Origin: Ailurus styani
Lineage: Eukaryota; Chordata; Mammalia; Carnivora; Ailuridae
Assembly (NCBI GenBank): GCA_002007465.1
Contig: LNAC01000137.1
Span: 2,650,026 to 2,714,025 of the forward strand
Reading direction: 5' to 3'
DNA: 64,000 bases
In this document: positions 1 to 12,184 of the stretch, piece by piece
Layout of the letters: the number at the start of each line of letters is the position of its first letter
How positions within the stretch are numbered: the stretch's first letter is position 1
Made by a program: the position numbers and the translations under genes
Notes under the pieces: model-generated
What the model saw: only the letters and a program-made list of their open reading frames with translations
What the model was told of the DNA's origin: nothing
Database searches by the model: none

Positions 1-849
1 CTAAAATAGCTGGAATTATACAGTCCTAAATGTACCATCTAGTAGGCACACAGAGATGCTTTCTAAAAAATTACAATTTCCTCTGCCTGTAATGTCTCCC
101 TTGTGACATAGAACGAACCCTTTCACTGATTTTAAGATGTCAGGCCTCATTTTCTTGGAGGTGCATTGGTTTTGTTGTTGTCCTTGCTTCCTGAGGTCAG
201 CAGTTCCTTCTCATCATCATCATCATCAATGGGGTCACTGGGGTCATCATCAATGGATTCCTTTCTTCCACCTTACAGACCCAGAGAGCTGAAGGCCATA
301 TGGTGGCCTACTACGCATCTTCCAGTTGAATCAACACTATTATTCTTGATTGGAGGCCTTTATATATGGTCATAAGGCCATCTCTCAGTTCCTGTAATTA
401 TGCTGAGAGCCAGGACAGTCTTGTGAGTCCCACTCTGACAACACATTAGATGCTTTCACAGATCTTAAGGCTCGTCTCGTTGGTCCTTCTCCCTGGCACA
501 TCTGGGAGGTGTCCTGGCTTCTGTACGCTACTTGCATTTCACCCGTCGTTCCCCGTCTTTCTTCCTGATGTGATTTTCACTAATTCTGGCCAGCTCTAAC
601 GAAGAGTGGGGTTGGCCTCTGGGAGATGGAATGAGGAAGTGTTGACAGCATAGATCTCCTTCAGACATGGAGTTCCAAGTGTCCTACTGATAGAAGGTCA
701 GTGTCTTCACCTATAAAAATAGCACGGTTAATTTATTCTTTTAATTTCCCAGGGGCTATGCGAGAGAAAAATTTGACAAGATTCTTCTTTTATGTTTCAC
801 TGGAGATTTGTCCTAGTTTGTGGATATGTTGACTTCTGAATAGGAGGAC
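1..849. other. No gene seen; unique sequence with a short TCA repeat
   Basis: I see no convincing coding region, RNA gene or recognisable transposon here. A short TCA/ATC-type simple repeat lies at about 211-255. The open frame over it is repeat-driven and has no homology I recognise. Confidence 0.6.
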
Positions 850-1085
850 TAACATTTATGAAATAGCTACTATCATGGTAGTCAATGGATCAGGAGTTCC
901 ATCTTATTTTACCCCCATGATGACACTGTGAGGTAATTCTTGCCCATTTTCCTTGGAGGAAGCTAAGATTGAGAGAACATTTAAGAAACTGACTTGCCTA
1001 AGGGCACATTGCTTGTAAGTGGTGAAGATGGGATTTGAAACCAAATCTGACTACAATATAAATACATTTTCAGCTATACTCTGCA
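850..1085 (-). repeat. MIR SINE, antisense
   Basis: Ancient tRNA-derived MIR in reverse orientation. It shows the usual antisense order: a pseudo-TGAGGTA segment, a diverged GAGGAAACTGAGG block, 'gacttgcctaagggcaca', then 'gggatttgaaacc'. Diverged, as expected for a pre-eutherian element. Confidence 0.75.
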
Positions 1086-1089
1086 GACT

Positions 1090-1720
1090 CCCCCCATCTT
1101 ATTCAATCTTCAAGCATACAGAAGCATTGAAAGTACTGTACAATGAACAGCCATTACCAACCACCTGGATGACATAGCTAACATTTGCTATGTTTGTTTT
1201 ATCATATATCTTATCTGTACTTCTATCTATCCATCCATGAATTCCTCTTATTTTTTTGATATATTTCAAAGTAAGTTGCAGACATCAGCACATGTCATCC
1301 CTAAACACTTCAGTGTGCATGCCATTGATTAAACTTCAACATTTATTTTTGGGGCACCTGGGTGGCTCAGTGGGTTAAAGCCTCTGCCTTCGGCTCAGGT
1401 CATGATCTCAGGGTCCTGGGATTGAGTCCCACATCTGGCTGCCTGCTCGGTGGGGAGCCTGCTTCCTTCTCTCTCTCTATCTGCCTGCCTCTCTGCCTAT
1501 TTGTAATCTCTCTCTCTCTCTCTGTCAAAAAAATAAATAAAATCTTTAAAAAATATTTATTTTTAATTTTTAAGGTAACTTTTATGTACAGAGAAATATG
1601 GAAATCCTAAGTGTATATTCCTGTGTTTTGACAAATGCACATACCTGTGTAACCCAAATTCTTGTTAGGATTTCAAACATGACCATCACCCCAGGCAATA
1701 AGTTCCCTCTTGCTTTTCTG
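1090..1720. repeat. Old L1 3'-UTR-like fragment split by a SINE
   Basis: The sequence resembles the L1M-type 3' untranslated region that carries the 'aaagtaagttgcagacatc' and 'tgacaaatgcacatacctgtgtaaccc' blocks. A Can-SINE at 1,351-1,554 splits it. Similar sequence recurs around 29.8-31.7 kb. Subfamily and orientation are not assigned. Confidence 0.55.
1351..1554 (+). mobile_element. Can-SINE, young subfamily
   Basis: The tRNA-derived head (ggggcacctgggtggctcag) is followed by GTGGGTTAAAGCCTCTGCC, a TC-rich segment and an AAATAAATAAAATC tail. Ten-base TSDs 'atttattttt' lie at 1,341-1,350 and 1,555-1,564. It inserted into an older L1 fragment. Open frames across it are chance translations of the SINE. 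Confidence 0.96.
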
Positions 1721-1864
1721 TAGACATTCCCCTCCTTCCCCATCTCTACTCACCCTCTCCCCAGGCATCACGGTTTGATTTTTTTCACCATGGTTTAATT
1801 TTAATACCAGGCAGTCTTAAATAATGATGCCTGTTGTTTCTAAATGGACTCTTCCTGAAATGTA

Positions 1865-2385
1865 TTAATTCAGAGAGTATTAATTGAACAGCTGGTATGT
1901 GGCAAGTACTGTGCTGGGTGTAAGGGATATAGTGAGGAGGAAGCAGACATTGGCTCATAGGGAAGAGAGAAACATCATTCAGTTCCTCATAGGAATAAGT
2001 ATCCAATTACCAACGGAGGTGAGTGTTGTGAAGGGAAATCCTCAGGTGCTGGGGAGGTTAGGTGGGTAAGAAGGAGGATGGTCGGGGAAGGCTTTCCTCA
2101 AGTGAAACTTGAGCTAACATCCGAAGAATGAGTAGGAGATAACCAGGCAGAGATTTAGAGCAAACGGAAATGTGGGTACTGTCCTCTGTGGTAGGAAGAA
2201 ATGTGGTTTACTCTGGAAGCAGAGAGAAGGAGGGTATGATTGGTGGGAGGGGCAGGAATCAAGATGGTAGTGAGTGCTGGACTAGGCAGGAGAGGTGGCA
2301 GGGGCCACATCACACAGGAGACCAGCCATAGACTCTAGCTTTTAAATTAGGAGAGATGGGAAGCCATTGGGTGACCTTGACATTC
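1865..2385 (-). repeat. LINE L2 fragment, antisense
   Basis: Antisense L2 3' region. The order of blocks matches: an 'attgaacagctggtatgtggcaag' counterpart of the L2 end, 'tgctgggtgtaagggatatag', 'ggggaaggctttcctcaagtg', then 'gagatgggaagccattggg'. It is diverged and non-coding. Confidence 0.7.
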
Positions 2386-2599
2386 AATTACCCAATCACT
2401 TGAGTTGGGTGAAGAGAAGACTTGGACTATATGCTCTGGAATCATAACTGAAGTTAAATAGTATTGGCATGAAGCTTCCAAGTTTTAGGAGAACACTATT
2501 TCACATGATGAACCCTACACAGATCTTGGGTTCCTTATCATGTTCTCCTCACCTGTCTGCCTGCCCAGGCAGTAATACCTATGAAATAAAGATGCTTGG

Positions 2600-3570
2600 T
2601 ACCTCCAGTTCTTGCTTGCCCATTCCTTCCATCCTCACTGCCTCCATTTCATTGCCTCTTTCGCTCCTGTACAAATTCTCCTCCACTGGATCCTACTAGA
2701 GTCACAGTGACTGCCTGATGGCTTAAATCCTGGAGCAGTTTAATCCCATTTGCTCCGTCATTCTGTAGACCCTCCCACGGTGGCCTCCTCCAATCTCGTG
2801 GATTTAACAACCACCTATTTACTGATGCTATAAAAGACTACGTTCTGTCCTGAGGTTGAGACCCATATGTGCAACTATTTACTGGATATCTCTACCCCTG
2901 GCTATGACACTTCAGCATTTCTCCCTCAAAGTGAACTCATCTTCTCTGGAGTCTTGCTCCTCACCAGTATTAACTATTTCAGTGGCTGACCAACCAGAAA
3001 TTTGGAACCAGAAATCTGAGAATCACTCTAGGTTCTCCTCTTTTTCTCCTTCCCTTCATTTCGTTAGCCACTAAATCTTCCTAATTGTATTTTTGAACAC
3101 TGTTACAATTCTGTCCCTTTTCTGTCTTTGCTGCCTTTTTTTCAGACCCTCCCTCTTTGTGGTCTGGTTTTGTGTTCTTGTCAAAGACATGCCTGCTAAC
3201 TGACCACCCTGCTTCTAGTCTTGGCCCCTGCTAACCAATCTCATCCTTCAGCCAGCGGGGCCCCGTAACTCAGTTCAGCTCCATTGCTTAGCAGTCAGGG
3301 TACTTTATGAATGAACCACTTCTACCTCTTACCTGCCACCACAGCCAGACACGCAGTTCCCCAAAGCCCATTTCTGCACTTTCCATTTTATTCTCTCTGC
3401 CTGGGAAGCATTTCTCAGTCCTGTCTGCTTGGTTAGCAGCTGTACTTTCTTCAAGACCTAGTCCAACTCTTGGACTCCTTCAAGTAGCCTTTCCTGGCAC
3501 ACAGTCTGCTCTCCTCTCCTAACAGGAGTTAGAAGCCATCTTCCCCACTCCCAACTCCTGTCCCATCTGA
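2600..3570 (+). repeat. LINE L2 fragments, sense
   Basis: CT-rich sense-strand L2-like sequence. Recognisable blocks include 'ctctctgcctgggaagcattt' and 'tcctggagtcttgctcctca'-type motifs, ending near 'agcctttcctggcacacagtc'. Several small open frames lie in it but none resembles a protein other than degraded L2. Boundaries are approximate. Confidence 0.55.
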
Positions 3571-4435
3571 GATGGTCTACTGGTCTGGCTCCTTCATCAG
3601 ATTGAGCTCCTTAGAGCAATTTTCTAAAGGTAGTCCCAGGTTCACTGAGGTCCTGGAAACCCTCTCACAACAACCATGACCCATGTGCAAAAACTATTTT
3701 CATTATAACTGAGGACACATGCTGTTACAGCCTATGTCCGTTTGGAGAAGCAATGAGCTCAGTGGCTAGTAAGACAACTTGCTCAAAGCAAGAGAGAATA
3801 ATATACTACAAAGTCAAGCCCGTTCTAAGGGACAGCTGACATATGGGCTCCTGAGCACAGGAGACAGTGGACAGAGCTGTCAGGGCAGGAAGCAATGCCA
3901 CTTAACTGCTAAAAAGTGGGATGACCATGGAGTCAGTTTTGGCTCTACAAAGGAAGGTGTGCAGCCAACCCCTGAAGTTTCAAAGGCTGGGATCACGTCT
4001 TATTTGTCTTAGCACAGCGTCTTACATATACATAATAGATACGGGATAATTGTGATATGTATAAAGGAAGGAAGAGAATTTCCTAGTACATTCTCACCAT
4101 ACTTGTAAAATCCCGTTCTATTATTTCTGCTCTTAAAAGCTTTCTTAACTCTTCTGCCAAAAAATACTTATGGAGAGTGTGGTACTGGTGGTGGAATGGA
4201 CCACAGGGATCATAGCCCAGAGGACTCACTTCAGTCTACGGATGCGTTTTCAAAAATCAAGTAGTTGTCAAACAAAAAGAAAAATCTTTAAAACTCAGGA
4301 GGCTTTCCATGAAAACCAGAACTTCTAGGTTCTCTTGAAACGATCAGAAGATTGACCACACTGGTGAAGTAAATCACATCTTTGCATGGCAACAACTGGC
4401 TAAAGTTGAGTAGCAGTACCTCCTTGATCAGTGGT
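3571..4435. other. No gene seen; possible weak DNA-transposon remnant
   Basis: No coding region recognised. The stretch around 3,615-3,790 ('gtgcaaaaactattttcatt') recalls old hAT-Charlie debris, too weakly for a family call. The rest looks unique. Confidence 0.4.
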
Positions 4436-4439
4436 GCCT

Positions 4440-4920
4440 GTGACAGATGCCCCTGCCTGTCCCCCCTCTATCACATATCAGCTGAGGTGGGTGAGCTGTG
4501 GTAACAATCCAACACTCAAAGCTATCATGGCTCAAAGCCATAGCATTTTATTACTCACACACATGAAGACCAAAGGATTGTACCTGATTGGCCGGGAGCT
4601 CTCTACCAAGCAGTGATTCAGGGACCCAGGAACCATACTTCGTGATTTTGCCATCTTCAGTTTGTGTCTTCCAAGGCTACTGTGCTTCTCTGCATCCAGC
4701 AGATGGAAGGGGGAGGAGAAAGGGGAACGGGACCCAAAGGGCTGTGCATCATTCTGATCACATTCCACGGATTAGGGCTCCATCACTTGGCCACACCTAC
4801 CTGCAGAAAGAGGCTGGAAAATGCAATCCAAGAGTGGGCCCAGAAGGAAGAGAAAACAGGTTTGGTGAACAGCTGGGTAGTGTCTCATCCGACTCATTTA
4901 TTTTACCTTCTTGGCCCCTT
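4440..4920. repeat. Ancient interspersed repeat, family not named
   Basis: It contains 'tgattcagggacccagg', 'tttgccatcttca' and 'cttggccacacctacctgcag', a combination I recognise as a recurrent mammalian interspersed repeat (MER/MLT class). I cannot name the family safely. The overlapping ORFs (for example 4,588-4,923) are chance frames. Confidence 0.45.
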
Positions 4921-4954
4921 TAGGTATTAGAGTTAGCAATCTCTAGGAATAAGG

Positions 4955-5130
4955 AAACTTGGGATCAAGTATTTAATGTCAGTTCCAGCAGGACAGGGAC
5001 TAACTCTGTTTTGTTCACTGCTGTACACTTGGTGCCTAGCACACAGTTGGTGTTCAGCAGGTCTTGGTTGATTATATGAATGAGTCCGTTTTCTGCCCCG
5101 AGCAATGATATTAGCTACCATTTACTTAGT
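4955..5130 (+). repeat. LINE L2 3' end, sense
   Basis: The 'cagggactaactctgttttgttcactgctgtac...ggtgcctagcacacagttgg' arrangement matches the L2 3' terminus, followed by a diverged 'tgattatatgaatgag' end. Confidence 0.75.
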
Positions 5131-5510
5131 ACTTGTTATATACTTTATTCTGTTGGTAGGCTGGGTGCTATCTCAGGAATAGAGTGCTAAGATTTGGGCA
5201 GTAATGATGGCCACAGGATTAGAAACAGGGGTGAACATGAGAATTTCTTTTTCTCTTCTCTCCCACTTCCAGTGTTTTTCTGGGGCTCCCTCTATCTGTA
5301 TATTGATAAGAAAATTTAATATATTTTCTTATTGTCTGATTGCTAGGGTAAAAGATCAGTTGTTTTCAACCTCTGTAGTTTTGATAGACAGAGGGCTGCT
5401 ACTTCAAGATTTTCCTTTCTGTATGTAACAAATTCCAATTGGTAATATACTCCTTGTACCTAAATGGATTGCGATCTGTTACCTTTTGTTCGTCAAAATA
5501 CTTAGTGTCA

Positions 5511-5731
5511 GGGCGCCTGGGTGGCTCAGTGGGTTAAAGCCTCTGCTTTTGGCTCAGGTCATGATCTCAGCGTCCTGGGATCGAGGCCCGCATCGGGCTC
5601 TCTGCTCAGCAGGGAGCCTGCTTCCTCCTCTCCCTGTCTCTCTGCCTGCCTCTCTGCCTACTTGTGATCTCTCTCTCTCGCTGTGTCAAATAAATAAATA
5701 AGATCTTTAAAAAAGAAAGAAAGAAAGAAAA
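5511..5731 (+). mobile_element. Can-SINE, young subfamily
   Basis: Head 'gggcgcctgggtggctcag', GTGGGTTAAAGCCTCTGC diagnostic, CT-rich body, and an AAATAAATAAATAAGATC tail extended by GAAA repeats. TSDs are not clear. Confidence 0.95.
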
Positions 5732-5739
5732 TAATCCAG

Positions 5740-7683
5740 GCATCTTTGCCTCTGCCGTCTTCCACTCTCATTAGTCCCAAGGGTGACAGAAGATGCAGTT
5801 TCTGCCCTCTGTTCATTTTCTCCGTTCAGGGGAGGTTAAATTCTTGCAAGTCACCACGCTCACCTGGTGGTTGAGACTCCAGGCGGGGTGCTGGCCATCT
5901 GGTGAAAATGGACATCACCTCCCACAAATAGGCATCTCCCATTGGTGGACTGCCATCCAGAGGGCCATGGTTCTGAATCCCCCTGGCTCCATCCACTGCC
6001 CCCAGGCCATCTGTTCTCCCACACTCCAGGGTTTATCTTGGCTTTGCGTGCTGACAGATGCGATCTCTTCTGAGTCACCTGTGCCCACCTTGGTCTCGTT
6101 TATTTATTTATTTTTTTAAATCTCTTCCTAAGCCCTGGAAATGGTTCCAAATTGTACTTACTCAGTTTTATGAATTCAGAGTGACAAAGATGAAGGAGGA
6201 AGGAGGATGGGGCCAGGTTTTGTCATAGGCGGTGGCACTCCAGGTCCTCTCTATTGTGCGTTGTCTGCCTGTGAGCTCAGCTTTTTGGCTCACAGTGTCA
6301 TAGAGCTGGCCCTTGCTGAAAGAACTAACCTCGCTCGTGCTGATAGGAAACTGACCTTCGATTCCTCACCAGTTAGTTGCTTATCTCAAGCCGTCTTTAA
6401 GAAGGATATTTAATAATCTGTTCTGAATTCAGTATTAACTAGTAGAAAAATAATTTCTATTATTTTGACATGATGTCATATATTTTGACAATGATTTTGG
6501 CAATCTTGTTGGTTTCTGGCCTTTTAGGTAGAGTACACCTTTATGAGTCAATAATATTTGTAAATGTGTAGAAATCAACCAATCAGATGTTTACAGAACA
6601 TGCATGATGTGCTAAGGAAGGCCAGTGTCAGGGAAGGTTTCCAAAGGGGTACCAATAGTGCTTTTAAGAAATATACACAAGGACATTACACGGTTGCAAG
6701 AAAACAGTTTATTAAATATGGAGAGTAAAGCGCCCAGATGCAAACTGAGTGATACAGAGAATGAACGTTAAAAGAATTTAGCTCATTTTTATTCCTCATG
6801 GACTGGGCTATCAAGTTTTGCGTCTCCTTTGCTTTGGGTTCCCCCAGGAATGGACTGGTGGGTCTCTAATGCAGAGAAGCTGTCTGAAAGGGCAAGGATT
6901 CCTGAGTGTCTGTGATCTGGGATCCCACAGTCTGGGATGGGGCTGGAGGTCCTCTGGGAACCTCCAATTTGTTAATTTTTACCAGAACATGTCTTAGAGC
7001 ATCAGGCACCAGCAACAGAATCTTGTAAAGAGAAGTTGACATTTTACTTCCTACCACAAGACGCAGTGGAAATTGTGGAATAAAGTTCTCTTTAAGCCAT
7101 TTTTACTTGAATTACCTGAAACTGTAGGAGATCTTTACTACATAACTCTGCGGCGTGTTCTTCCCAGTGACAATAAGAGTTTCCACGTATTCTGGGAATG
7201 CCAGCCGTGTTTCCGCCTCTGTGCTGAGGGCCTGGCGTGCGTGTTACGGCGTCTTACCCCCGCTGCAGTTTCATGGGACGTGGCTATAATGATTCTTGTT
7301 TTACGCATGGCGACGCTGAGGGACTTAGAGGAACGATGTGACTTCTGCCAGAACCACAGAGCATAACGATGTCGGACCTGTGCTCTGTCCGCTGCTCTGC
7401 TGAGTGCTCCCATGATTGTATAAATAAAATACAAGTAAAATAAAAATCAAGCAGTTTTACGTGATAGGCGTGTATTGTATGCTTGACAGAGAGCTTTTCC
7501 ATCTGCCACCTCTGTAGGACGATCTGGCCACAAAGTGGGTGGGAATGTGGCTCTGGCCACAAGGATAGCCACGTTTGTGTCTCCGCATTTCAGATTGCAG
7601 ATACACACTCTGTGGCATTTATTTCTAAGCTCTTATAATCGGGGATAATGAGAACTGACTAGACTGGGTTTTGACACGACCCC
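5740..7683. other. No gene seen; unique sequence, locally CpG-richer
   Basis: No recognisable protein or transposon. Open frames at 5,793-6,119 and 7,073-7,434 resemble no family I know. CpG dinucleotides are more frequent at about 7,140-7,380 than in neighbouring sequence. Confidence 0.5.
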
Positions 7684-7719
7684 NNNNNNNNNNNNNNNNN
7701 NNNNNNNNNNNNNNNNNNN
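7684..7719. other. Assembly gap (36 N)
   Basis: Thirty-six undetermined bases. A separate single N lies at 8,044. CpG-rich sequence at about 7,800-7,920 lies just after the gap, so local composition may have impeded assembly. Confidence 0.99.
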
Positions 7720-8734
7720 TGCCTATAAAATACTTATTTGAACTAGGGGATGAACGGACTGTGTACACAGAGTAGCTGGGGTAAATTCAGGTGAAGAGAA
7801 ACAGCAAACCAAAGACCAGGAGAAAGGACGGGGAGTGCGCCGGGGTGTCCGTACCCTCCCTCCGTCCGTGCCCCGGCCAGCCGTCCGCGCTGGACCCTGC
7901 GAACAACGGTGTGTGCGTTTTTACAGCTGTTTTTAAGAACCCAATATGGGTATAAATGTAACCTCTAGGACGACAGATTCTCTGTATGTTTAGTTAACAA
8001 ATTCTTGGTAATGTATTTTTTTAGAAATCTTAAAATTGCCTTTNCTCATACGTACAGATTGAATCATTTGTGCCTTTGGTCTCATTTCAGCCCTTAAAAA
8101 ATGCACAGGCCTGAGTCACACTGTGGCCACATCTAAATAAAATTTAGATGCCGTGGGATACGGTTCTGAATTTGCCCTCTGAGCTCGGTGAATTATGATT
8201 TTGTCTGGGGACTCATCATTTTCCCTGCCCTTGGTGACCGCTGTGTTTCTCGTGCCGGCAATATTGAAAATAATATTTTGGTTTCCAGTTACCTTTTATG
8301 GAATTCACATAAATTTATACCAGAGAACTGGATCTGAAATGGGTATTGAGAATTTCTTGCATCTGTATGCTCAGTTAAAAAATATCCAGTAGATTTCTTA
8401 GATCACTGATCTATTCAACAGTAATGACTGAGGGCCTCTGTGTGCCAGTGGCTGTGCTCCCCTGAGCACTCACCTCTTGTCCAGCCCGTTTCTCAGCAAA
8501 GCCGCTAACCACCTCAGAATGACCATCAGCGCTCACTTGTCCCCCAAACATTTGCTGGAAGCCAGCTCTCTGGAGGGGTTGTCAGGTGTTAGGGCAGAGT
8601 CATAAATATCGATAATATGTTAGGCTCAGGTTGGGAGAACCTTGATCAGAGAAACACTCCCAGGCATCAGAGCACAGGGAGAATCCTCCAGAAGCAAACA
8701 AACTAAATGCTGCGTAGACAGGTGACCATCATTT
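7720..8734. other. No gene seen
   Basis: A short CpG-rich patch occurs at about 7,800-7,920. Sequence near 8,430 may be MIR or L2 debris. No coding region is supported. Confidence 0.5.
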
Positions 8735-9080
8735 AGCCCATCTCGCTCATTTTACAGATAAGATATTGAGGCTCCAAGAAGAATCATTTGGTCAAATTAA
8801 GTATTGAAGCTTCATTTTAGGATTTGGCAACCTCTCTTTAGCTTTAAACTCTACCAGTTGGATTAAGAAATAAAATTGCCTTTTAAAACATTTTTCTGCT
8901 TTGACTTTTATATTTTTTGAAATAGGCAACCACTGGTGAAGACAATGAATGTCATCAGCCCTGGTTTCGAGATTATTAATTTCAGGCACATGGAGATGGC
9001 ATGACTCGCTCATGGTCACTCTGCTGGTTAATGACGGAATCCAACCCAGAGCCTGAGGGCCCTGTCCCTTTGTCACCATA
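8735..9080 (-). repeat. MIR SINE, antisense, interrupted
   Basis: The 'cccatctcgctcattttacagataag' block at 8,735-8,805 and the 'gactcgctcatggtcactctgctgg...ggaatccaacccagagcc' block at 8,985-9,070 are consecutive parts of antisense MIR. About 150 bases of unassigned AT-rich sequence separate them. Confidence 0.55.
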
Positions 9081-9544
9081 GTCTGCCTGGAGCAGGGTCC
9101 TTATGCATCACTGGGAAGGAGAAAGGGGAGAATAGTTTGGAAGTGGAAGGCCGGGAGTCTGTCGGGCATCTGGGAGCCTGCTGTATGGTATTTTGGGTTC
9201 TGCAGTGAGGTTGTGGTTCTCTGGCACTACCTGCACTGTGTGGGTGGGAAGCTGATCTGAATTTTTCTGCTTCTCCCTGCTACTTCTATTCTTTCACCTT
9301 CATACAAAGCGTGCTCTTCCTTTGAGATTCCTGCCTTCCCCTTTCTTGTTGCTGTCACCTTCTGACTTGACAGCGACTTGGCTTCGTTTATTGAAGATTT
9401 GACAAGCTCCAAGTCTCTCTCTCTGCGCCAGGTCCTGGTGTCAGTGCAAGCAGCACCAGGATCTGTGTGGAGATCATCCCCTGCCCTCCCTTCACTTCCT
9501 CTCCCCTCCCCTACTCCCCCTCCCCCAGCTTCGGGTAGTTTCTT
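9081..9544. other. No gene seen
   Basis: Unique, partly CT-rich sequence. No transposon or coding region recognised. Confidence 0.5.
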
Positions 9545-10700
9545 GACTTTTTAATTGGAACCATCTTTGTTATCACTTCAGCTCAGCTACCCTTCCCCAG
9601 AGGCCATACCCTTGACCACCTGCAGGAGCTTGAGCCTTCTGATGTCTTGGACTGTGGAATTCCACGCTGCCTACATACAGCCTCTTATTCTGGTGCTCGC
9701 TCTCTTATTCCCACATGGGCTACTTTTTGGCCTCTCTGAGGTTTCGGCCGCATCCACCTCTGACTTTTGTGTTAGTCTGTCTCCCCCAACATCCTTCGGT
9801 TTTCTTCTCTGTCTAGCCAAGCCCAATGCATGTCTCAGCCTCCTGGCTTTTCTGTCTTTCTCATCTTCTGGACCCTCCGCTTTCTGATACTCTAGCCATT
9901 CACTGTGTCTGCCTCACCCCATAGGCTGCAGAATATATGAAAATACGACTGGTAGCTTGGTGCCCTTAGGATTCTTGTTTCCAGCATCCCTGTAGTCAAC
10001 AGGTCCGATGTTGCTCATCTTAGCAGGAACTTTGTTGCCGTTTGTGATCTCTTCATGGATTTCTCATCAGTGCCATTTCCCATTTCCCCAAATGGCTCTT
10101 CCAAGTGGCTTCAACTCTCCTTGAGCCTTCTCACCTGCCCCCAATAGATATCTTTTGTGGCATCTTCTTTAGCCGTTCATCCCTTAAATGTCGGTGGGCC
10201 CCAAGGTTCTGTCTTAGCCTTCTTACTTTTCGCTTTACCGACATCCAGGTGTAGAAAACTCCCAGTGCTATATCTCCACCATAATTTCTGCTGTACTCCA
10301 GCCCTGTTCTTCTCTGCTATGGATACTTCCAATGAGATGCTCTCCAAGCAGCTTGCACTCAGCTGTTTGCCAGTCAGATCTCCTGACCTGGTGTTCATGC
10401 CGTATTCCCAGTCTTGGTGACTGAAGCCTCTGTCTGCGAGGCCGTGCAAGCCAGAAACCAGAGTCATCCTATGTGCTTTTGCTCTCTTTCAGCTGGCGCA
10501 TCTAATTGGTCCTTCAGTTCTGTCTCCGTAATATTTCCCATGTCCTCCCTTCCTCCTACAGCCTTTACTCAGGCCCCTGTGATCTTCGAGCTAGTGATTT
10601 CTGTAGCCTCCTGTCTGGTCTCTCTCCTCCCTCCCACTCGAGTCCATCCTCCATAGGTCTTTCTAGATCAGGAAACAAACTATATTTCCCTCCTTAGCCT
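9545..10700 (+). repeat. LINE L2, long sense fragment
   Basis: More than 1 kb of CT-rich sense L2-like sequence. It includes 'tactccagccctgttcttctctgc', 'gttctgtcttagccttcttactttt' and 'cctgtgatcttcgagctagtg' type segments. The open frames in it (such as 9,555-9,887 and 10,157-10,420) reflect CT-rich composition rather than a conserved protein. Confidence 0.6.
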
Positions 10701-11328
10701 AGGGCTGAAAACTGGATCCAGCACACAGATAGGTTTTATTTGACTCATAGCATTAGCCTGCACCATGTTTAAAAACAATTTTCTTTTGGCTTTACTTGCC
10801 TATATTAAAAATTGAACATTTCATGTTAACAACCCCAGATTTCCTGCTGATCTCTGAAAGGTGGAAATCTTGGCCCTCTGGCTTCTGCATTCCTCTAAGA
10901 CAGCAGCTGGCTGGACAGGAAGACATCTGTACCCTCTCCAGTTAGTCACAGACCCGACCTTCCCCGGAGTGCTTTTTTCACCACATCATCCACCTGGATT
11001 TGGTTTGTGAAATGAAGTTGGGCCTCCTCTAGTTTTAAGGGCCCCACGGCAGTGCTTGTGTCTTGGGGCCCATCAAGCTTCATTTCTGGGAGTACCTCAA
11101 ACTCGGCATCCTGTTTCACACCTCTGCCTTGGCACATATCCCTCTTCTGGTTAAAACTCACACAAGAGGCAATATTCTTTCCTGAGGATCTTGGCAACCA
11201 AGTAAGATGGCAGTTTCATCCTTAATCATTTGGATCAGGAGCCCATGAACCCCTAGAGTATTCTTTTCTAAATTATTTTGTTGGTAATACATAATAAGAA
11301 CTACACTTTATATTTTGGCTTAGCGCTT
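10701..11328. other. No gene seen
   Basis: Unique sequence with no recognised transposon or exon. The minus-strand open frame at 10,946-11,197 has no family signature. Confidence 0.5.
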
Positions 11329-11547
11329 GCATACGCACACGCGTGCGCACACACATGCCCACAACTGAACAAAAGTGCCGGGAAATAATGCCATTACCTC
11401 TCTTCCTCTTCCTTCCTTTTCCCCTCTTTTTTCCTTTTCCTCCCTTCCTCCTTTTCTTCCTTTTGCTTCTAAGCTGGTCATGACCCACTACATTGATTTC
11501 ATGATCCAATAATGCATCACAGTCCATACTTAGAAAAACACAGCTCG

Positions 11548-11582
<35 letters not shown>
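11329..11582. repeat. Cluster of alternating purine-pyrimidine, pyrimidine and TG tracts
   Basis: Three low-complexity tracts occur within about 250 bases. They are an alternating purine-pyrimidine stretch with CGCGTGCGCAC at 11,329-11,357, an almost pure pyrimidine tract at 11,398-11,464, and a (TG)16 microsatellite at 11,551-11,582. They suit Z-DNA and triplex formation, and the TG tract should be length-variable. Confidence 0.85.
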
Positions 11583-11585
<3 letters not shown>

Positions 11586-11958
11586 AGATCATGTGTTTAA
11601 GTTTAGTGTTTCCCATACCTGGGTTTTTCTGGGAGAGAGGACCTTCGTTGGCACTCCACTTTCCAAGGGGCCTGATGAAAACAGATTTTGTAACCACTGA
11701 TTCAAATCATTTATTTTCGGTGGGATTTGATGTTGCCAGTTTGGTGCACCCGCGCACAGAAATTAGTGATAATTATTTTGATTGTGGCCCTTTGTGTCAG
11801 CTCCCTGACATGTCCTGTATTGTTTGTTATTAAATGAAGTTAATACTTGCAGACTCTCAGGGAGAGTGAAATGGATCCCTTAAATCTCTTGTATACTCGG
11901 GAGGGAAAAACCGGGTGAGGCCCCATAATAAGGATTTACTGGGTGAAGGAGGTTTACT
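11583..11958. other. No gene seen
   Basis: Unique sequence between the TG microsatellite and a SINE. The open frame beginning in the TG tract is not a credible gene. Confidence 0.5.
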
Positions 11959-11974
11959 AAAACCTTCATTTGAA

Positions 11975-12184
11975 GGGCGCCTGGGTGGCTCAGTGGGTTA
12001 AGGCCTCTGCCTTTGGCTCAGGTCATGATCTCAGGGTCCTGGGATCAAGGTCCTTATCGGGCTCTCTGCTCAGCAGGGAGCCTGCTTCCCCCTCTCTCTC
12101 TTCCCGCTTCTCTGCCTACTTGTGATCTCTCTCTCTCTCTCTGTGTGTGTGTCAAATAAATAAATAAATAAATCTTTTAAAAAA
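11975..12184 (+). mobile_element. Can-SINE, young, perfect TSD
   Basis: Full-length SINE with GTGGGTTAAGGCCTCTGCC, a CT-rich body and an (AAAT)n tail. A perfect 16-base TSD (aaaaccttcatttgaa) lies at 11,959-11,974 and 12,185-12,200, which indicates a fairly recent insertion. Confidence 0.97.

Noticed and set aside
1362..1610. Recurring frames starting MAQWVKASAFGSGHDLRVLG, here and in several other places (18,629, 36,577, 46,921, 54,621)
   Set aside because: They are translations of the Can-SINE consensus. Their similarity to each other is repeat homology.
5793..6119. 108-codon plus-strand frame as a possible gene
   Set aside because: No known domain and no visible splice or promoter context; it is a chance frame in unique DNA.
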